Positions 60,055 through 64,000 of a stretch of DNA of 64,000 nt are shown piece after piece. The stretch's first letter is position 1. Each line of letters begins with the position of its first letter. The translations under genes were made by a program, and so were the position numbers. Under the pieces are notes generated by a model. That model saw nothing but the letters and a program-made list of their open reading frames with translations, was not told the origin of the DNA and searched no databases. This DNA is from Demequina silvatica (lineage in GTDB: Bacteria; Actinomycetota; Actinomycetes; Actinomycetales; Demequinaceae): positions 186,001 to 250,000 of the forward strand of contig NZ_BBMA01000004.1 of assembly GCF_000971215.1 (NCBI RefSeq), written 5' to 3'.

Positions 60055-60335
60055 GCGCTCGCGAGCAGCTCGTAGCGCGGGTTGTACAGGCGCGGCAGCG
60101 CGTCGGACTCGCACACCCGGCCCTCGAGGCACAGGCGCGTGCCCGGCCCGATGCCCGGCACCTCGCGGCGGCCCATGAAGACGGCGTCGATGCGGCCCGT
60201 GCCGTCCTCGAGCCGCACGGTGAACGCGGGAGGAGCGTCGGACGGCTCCACCTGGACCGCGACCACGCGGCCCTCGACGCGGACCATGCCGCGCGGCTGC
60301 GCCTCGGCGATCGTGGTGGTGGCGGTCTCCGTCAC
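60051..60335 (-). CDS. OB-fold nucleic-acid-binding domain protein
   Basis: 94 residues, a single OB fold (VRVEGRVVAVQVEPSDAPPAFTVRLEDGTGRIDAVFMGRREVPG, LCLEGRV). Resembles mycobacterial Rv2694c-type proteins next to dut and DUF3159, from memory. GTG overlaps the dut stop (GTGA), so dut, OB-fold and DUF3159 are one coupled unit. Confidence 0.88.
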   Translation of the reverse strand: MTETATTTIAEAQPRGMVRVEGRVVAVQVEPSDAPPAFTVRLEDGTGRIDAVFMGRREVPGIGPGTRLCLEGRVCESDALPRLYNPRYELLASA

Positions 60336-60790
60336 GGCGCGACGCCCGTCGCGACGCCCGTCGACCCGAAGCCGCCGTCGCCGCGGTGCGAGCCGGGCAG
60401 CGACTCGACGGGCACGAAGGCGGCACGCTCGATGCGCTGGATCACCAGCTGCGCGATGCGGTCGCCCTTCGCCAGGGTGACGGCCTGCGTGGCGTCCGTG
60501 TTGAGCAGGGTGACCGCGATCTCGCCGCGGTAGCCGGCGTCGACCGTGCCGGGCGCGTTGACGATGGTGACCCCGTGCTTGGCCGCGAGGCCCGAGCGGG
60601 GGTGGACGAACGCGGCGTACCCGTCGGGCAGCGCGATCTTGAGGCCGGTGGGCACGGTGGCCCTCTCCCCCGGCTGGAGCGTCACGTCGATGCGGGTCGT
60701 GACGTCCGCCCCCGCGTCACCCGGGTGGGAGTAGCGCGGGAGCGGCACGTCCGGCTCGGTCGTGCTGACCAGGATCTCGAGGTCGGCCAT
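60332..60790 (-). CDS. dut: Deoxyuridine 5'-triphosphate nucleotidohydrolase
   Basis: Trimeric dUTPase, 152 residues, all five motifs: DAGADV; PRSGLAAKHGVT; NAPGTVDAGYRGEI; GDRIAQLVI; and the C-terminal RGDGGFGSTG that closes the active site. ATG at 60790. It follows DUF4193 with a 3-base gap. Confidence 0.98.
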   Translation of the reverse strand: MADLEILVSTTEPDVPLPRYSHPGDAGADVTTRIDVTLQPGERATVPTGLKIALPDGYAAFVHPRSGLAAKHGVTIVNAPGTVDAGYRGEIAVTLLNTDATQAVTLAKGDRIAQLVIQRIERAAFVPVESLPGSHRGDGGFGSTGVATGVAP

Positions 60791-60793
60791 GCG

Positions 60794-61093
60794 TCAGGCC
60801 GCGCACTCCGAGCAGATCGGCTGGTCGTTCTTGAAGGTGGCGAGCTGGCTGCGGTGGTGCACCAGGAAGCAGGACATGCAGGTGAACTCGTCCTGCTGCG
60901 CGGGCAGCACGCGGACCGAGAGCTCCTCGCCGGACAGGTCCGCGCCCGGGAGCTCGAAGCCCTCGGCAGCCTCGGTCTCGTCCTCGTCGACCACGCCGGA
61001 GGTCTTGTCCGCCCGACGAGCCTTCAGCTCCTCGATCGAGTCGGCCGAGATCTCGTCGTCGGTCTTGCGTGGCGCGTCGTAATCCGTTGCCAT
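60794..61093 (-). CDS. DUF4193 domain-containing protein
   Basis: 99 residues. Acidic N-terminal half (TDYDAPRKTDDEISADSIEEL) and a C-terminal zinc-ribbon-like domain with CMSC and CSEC. Very conserved in actinobacteria, role unknown. ATG at 61093, AGGGACG upstream. The 138 bases to the next gene (61094-61231) show no feature. Confidence 0.92.
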   Translation of the reverse strand: MATDYDAPRKTDDEISADSIEELKARRADKTSGVVDEDETEAAEGFELPGADLSGEELSVRVLPAQQDEFTCMSCFLVHHRSQLATFKNDQPICSECAA

Positions 61094-61231
61094 GCGGCTT
61101 GCGTCCCTTCCTCGATGGTTGCGGCTTGTCAATGCCTGGCGCGGGCGTTTTGTTCCCGCGCGGCTGACGCATTGTGCACCATTCGGCCGAGGAATGCACC
61201 TCGTGATCGACCGGCGCGGCGCGGCGCCCCG

Positions 61232-62038
61232 TCAGAAGGGTCGCGCACCCGCCTCGACCAGGGCGTCCCGGAGCGCGTCCCACGCCTCCGGCATCGCGGC
61301 GATGAGCATGTCGGAGTCCGCCGGGCCGCCGTCCGTGCCGGCCACCCGCACGCCGGCCTCCGCGGCGATGAGCGCGCCCGCGGCGAAGTCCCACGGCTGG
61401 AGCCCCTGCTCGTAGTACGCGTCCACCAGCCCGGCCGCGACGTGCACCAGGTCGACGGAGGCGGAGCCCAGGCGGCGGATGTCGCGCACCTGCGGCAGCA
61501 GCCGCGCCACCACCTGGCCCTGCAGCGCGCGCCTCTCCGCCACGTACTGGAATCCTGTGGCGACGAGCGTACGGTCCAGGGGCGGCGCATCGTCCCTGCG
61601 CAGGGGCGCGCCGTCGCGCCACGCGCCCTGGCCGCGCGCGGCCGTCCACAGCACCCCCGCCCCGTCCATCACCGCGCCCGCCTCGATGGTCCAGCGGCGG
61701 GGCTCGGGCGGCCCGCTCACCGCGGCGACGCACACCGAGTAGTGCGGGATCCCGTAGAGGTAGTTCACGGTGCCGTCGATCGGGTCCACCACCCACGTGA
61801 TGCCCGACGTGCCGGGCACGTGGTCGCCCTCCTCGCCCAGCACGCCGTCCTCGGGGCGGAGCTCCGCGAGGCGGTCGCGGATGAGGCGCTCGGCGGCGAT
61901 GTCCATCTGCGTGACGATGTCGACGGACGAGCTCTTGGTGAGGGCCACGCGCGCGTCGCGCCTGCCCTCGGTGATGAGCCGGCCGGCCTCGGAGGCCAAC
62001 GCGGACGCGACGTCGAGCAGCTCTGTCGGCGTGGTCAT
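61232..62038 (-). CDS. Inositol monophosphatase family protein
   Basis: 268 residues. Metal-binding motifs 'GEEGDH' (Glu), 'WVVDPIDGTVNYLYG' (Asp-Pro-Ile-Asp-Gly) and 'QPWDFAAGALIAAEAGV' (W-D). Likely a Mg-dependent phosphatase of inositol 1-phosphate (SuhB-like). ATG at 62038 or, 9 bases earlier, 62047. A GGACGATGCG copy encodes Asp-Asp-Ala (61586). Inositol supply would suit the PI-mannoside genes in this window. Confidence 0.92.
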   Translation of the reverse strand: MTTPTELLDVASALASEAGRLITEGRRDARVALTKSSSVDIVTQMDIAAERLIRDRLAELRPEDGVLGEEGDHVPGTSGITWVVDPIDGTVNYLYGIPHYSVCVAAVSGPPEPRRWTIEAGAVMDGAGVLWTAARGQGAWRDGAPLRRDDAPPLDRTLVATGFQYVAERRALQGQVVARLLPQVRDIRRLGSASVDLVHVAAGLVDAYYEQGLQPWDFAAGALIAAEAGVRVAGTDGGPADSDMLIAAMPEAWDALRDALVEAGARPF

Positions 62039-62122
62039 GGTCCACATCGTAGGCGCCGCGCCAATCCGTCCGGCCCGGGGTGTCGTGCGTCCGGTCCGTC
62101 CGGCGCGTGGCACCCTGATGCC

Positions 62123-63172
62123 ATGACTCGCCTCACCCTCGTGGGTCCCTCCGAGGACGGCCTTCACCTTGTCGTGGAGGCCGAGTCGGGTGACCGCTTC
62201 GAGCTCCCCCTGACCGACGAGCTGCGCCACGCGGTGCGCTACACCAGACCCGCGCGCCGGGCGGCGGAGACGGTCGAGGAGGCCGAGGCGCCCACCATGA
62301 CGCCGCGCGAGATCCAGCAGCGCATCCGTTCCGGGCTGACCGCCGGTGAGCTCGCCGAGCTCACCGGCATGTCGCTCGCCGCGATCGAGAAGTACGAGGG
62401 CCCCGTGGCCGCCGAGCGGCAGTACATCGCGGACCTCGCCCGCGAGACCCGGATCGGCCGCGACCCGAGCGCCCCCCAGCTGGGCGAGCTCGTGACGGAC
62501 CGCCTCGCCGCGCGCGGCGTGGACCCGGAGTCCGTGGCGTGGGACGCGTGGCGCGAGATCGACGAGCCGTGGCGCGTCGCCGCCGACTACCGCGTGTCCG
62601 GCCGAGGCGTGCGCGCCCTGTGGACGTTCGACCACGCCGCCCGCACCGTCACCGCCGAGGACGAGGAGGCCCGCTGGCTCTCCGAGACCGAGCTGCTCGA
62701 CGTCCCGATCCCCCGCCGCCACCTCAGCGCCGTGCGCGAGAGCGAGGGCGACCTGCTGCGCCCGCTCGAGGCCACCCGGCCGCCCGCCCCCGCGACCGCG
62801 GCGACGCCCGTGGTGCGGCAGGACGATGCGGCGGTCGCCGAGCGCATCGCGTTGCCTCCGCGCGTGGAGCCGAGCCCCACCGAGCTGCTGCTCGACGACC
62901 TGGACCTGCGCCGCGGCACGCGCGAGACGGTCGACGAGGACGAGGACGACGAGGAGTTCGAGGGATTCGGCCCGGCGGTCCGCGCCCGCGAGGCGGAGAC
63001 CGGCTTCACGCACCCCGCCGGGCGTGCCCGCGAGGAAGCGACGGCTCCGACCGCCGAGGTGCCTCAGGCGAAGGCTGAGGAGCCCGTCGAGCGCCGCGCG
63101 AGCAAGCGCGGACGCGCGTCGGTGCCCAGCTGGGACGAGATCGTCTTCGGCGCGAAGAACGACCAGGGCTGA
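62123..63172 (+). CDS. sepH: Septation protein SepH
   Basis: 349 residues. N-terminal DUF3071 domain: MTRLTLVGPSEDGLHLVVEAESGDRFELPLTDELRHAVR, and the helix-turn-helix-like 'TPREIQQRIRSGLTAGELAELTGMSLAAIEKYEGPVAAER'. The C-terminal half is disordered and acidic (VDEDEDDEEFEGFG), ending in a basic then 'PSWDEIVFGAK' segment, the conserved SepH tail. SepH stimulates FtsZ assembly in actinobacteria. ATG at 62123. Confidence 0.95.
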   Translation: MTRLTLVGPSEDGLHLVVEAESGDRFELPLTDELRHAVRYTRPARRAAETVEEAEAPTMTPREIQQRIRSGLTAGELAELTGMSLAAIEKYEGPVAAERQYIADLARETRIGRDPSAPQLGELVTDRLAARGVDPESVAWDAWREIDEPWRVAADYRVSGRGVRALWTFDHAARTVTAEDEEARWLSETELLDVPIPRRHLSAVRESEGDLLRPLEATRPPAPATAATPVVRQDDAAVAERIALPPRVEPSPTELLLDDLDLRRGTRETVDEDEDDEEFEGFGPAVRAREAETGFTHPAGRAREEATAPTAEVPQAKAEEPVERRASKRGRASVPSWDEIVFGAKNDQG

Positions 63173-63179
63173 CCCGCCC

Positions 63180-64000
63180 CTACGCCTCCCCGGCGACCAG
63201 GAGCGGCACCTGCAGCTCCTCCTCGGTGAGCGACCCGTGGACACCCACGAGCGCGAGCGCCTGCGCGGTCTGCGTGCGCGAGTCCACCACGGTGGCGCGG
63301 CCCGCCATCGCGACCACCACGTCGCCGATCCGCTCCTCGACGTGCCCCGAGACGGGACCGAACAGCCCCAGGCTCACGGCCTCGTCGCGCAGCAGCACCG
63401 CCGCGTTGTCCCCCAGCACGTCGCGCCACCTGGCCGCGACCGCGGGGGCGACCCCCGCATCGTCCATGTGAAGGTGCAGCGCGCGCGGCTCCCCCGCCAC
63501 CAGGCGCACGTCGCGCGCCAGCGCGGGCTCCGCGCCCAGGTCCCAACGGGGCGCGCCGGTGACGTCGACCATGCCGTGGTCCGCGGTCACCACCATCGCG
63601 GCGTGGCGGGGCAGGCGGGCGCGCAGGCGGCGCAGCTCCTGGTCGGCGTCCTCGAGCGCGGCCACCCACTCGTCCGACTGCCAGCCGTGCTTGTGGCCGG
63701 CGGCGTCGATGTCGCCCCAGTAGCAGTACGTGAGGCCCGGCCTGCGGGCGCGCTGGATCGCCTCGTCGACGCGGTCGGACAGCCGCTCCGCGCCCACGAA
63801 CTCGCCGCCCGACAGCGCCGCGCGCGTGAGGCCGGAGCCGGCGAAGCGGCGCTTGCCGAGCGAGGCGACGGGGAGGCCGCCCTCGTGCGCGACGCGCATG
63901 AGCGAGGGCTCGCGCTGCCACGTGTCCGGGTCGTCGGCGCCCTCCCACGACACGAGGTTCGCGGCGGCGCCCGTCGCCGGGTTGTGCGCCGTGTACCCGG
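63180..64000 (-). CDS. Alkaline phosphatase-family hydrolase (5' end outside window)
   Basis: The frame stays open through the right window edge, so the true start lies beyond 64000. The visible 270 or so residues have 'TYCYWGDIDAAGHKHGWQSDEW' and 'AAMVVTADHGMVDV' (Asp-His metal ligands) of the nucleotide pyrophosphatase/phosphodiesterase branch. The Gly-Tyr-Thr...Asn-Pro motif near the edge fits the family. Convergent with sepH, 7 bases apart. Confidence 0.85.
   Translation of the reverse strand, partial: GYTAHNPATGAAANLVSWEGADDPDTWQREPSLMRVAHEGGLPVASLGKRRFAGSGLTRAALSGGEFVGAERLSDRVDEAIQRARRPGLTYCYWGDIDAAGHKHGWQSDEWVAALEDADQELRRLRARLPRHAAMVVTADHGMVDVTGAPRWDLGAEPALARDVRLVAGEPRALHLHMDDAGVAPAVAARWRDVLGDNAAVLLRDEAVSLGLFGPVSGHVEERIGDVVVAMAGRATVVDSRTQTAQALALVGVHGSLTEEELQVPLLVAGEA

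Overview
The window is a high-GC (by eye a little over 70 % GC) actinobacterial chromosome segment. It has GTG starts, many ATGA/GTGA stop-start overlaps, actinobacteria-specific families (DUF3000, DUF4193, DUF3159, SepH, DUF349) and phosphatidylinositol-mannoside genes. Gene order fits a Micrococcales-type actinobacterium; I cannot name the genus. No rRNA, CRISPR array, prophage or insertion sequence was seen.

Layout. 1-19.7 kb is a mostly minus-strand core block: relA, secF/secD, ruvB/ruvA/ruvC, yebC, a YnfA-type membrane protein, pdxT/NUDIX/pdxS, then a tightly coupled pimA-patA-pgsA-HIT-thrS operon, a dGTPase and an RNA 2',3'-cyclic phosphodiesterase. 19.7-25.8 kb is accessory: a frameshifted WS/DGAT acyltransferase, a phosphotransferase, tRNA-Val(CAC) and a histidine kinase/response regulator pair flanked by two short anchored proteins with Ser/Ala/Pro-rich tails. 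25.9-28.5 kb has pabC-like and pabB-like genes and five tRNAs (Gly, Cys, Val, Gly, Val). 28.5-34.3 kb is a probable poly-amino-acid locus: an Sfp-type phosphopantetheinyl transferase, an M1 aminopeptidase and a Pls/PosA-type single-module NRPS with a lysine-like adenylation code. 34.4-41.1 kb holds DUF1684, a TetR/Ohr pair and treY-treZ. 41.2-49.8 kb holds a DUF222/HNH protein, membrane proteins, PPK2, ZapE-like ATPase, gnd, DUF3000 and an RNase D-like exonuclease. 50-64 kb is again core: dxs, acn, a TrmA-like methyltransferase, a KimA-like permease with two TrkA-type RCK proteins, DUF3159, OB-fold protein, dut, DUF4193, an inositol monophosphatase, sepH and a partial alkaline-phosphatase-family gene. 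From memory, much of the 48-62 kb order resembles the Mycobacterium tuberculosis region from Rv2680 to Rv2701.

Two signals stand out beyond the genes. First, the 10-mer GGACGATGCG occurs 28 times on the two strands (15 and 13), with a simple composition estimate of well under one. It lies in intergenic DNA, in several reading frames and in inverted pairs that form hairpins. This distribution resembles DNA-uptake-sequence families, although the function is unknown. Second, three copies of the inverted repeat TGAGA-N4-TCTCA lie upstream of the kinase/regulator operon and of both flanking Ser-rich proteins, and nowhere else that I noticed. They define a compact candidate regulon around proteins of unknown function, one of which has about 32 consecutive Ser-x-x triplets.
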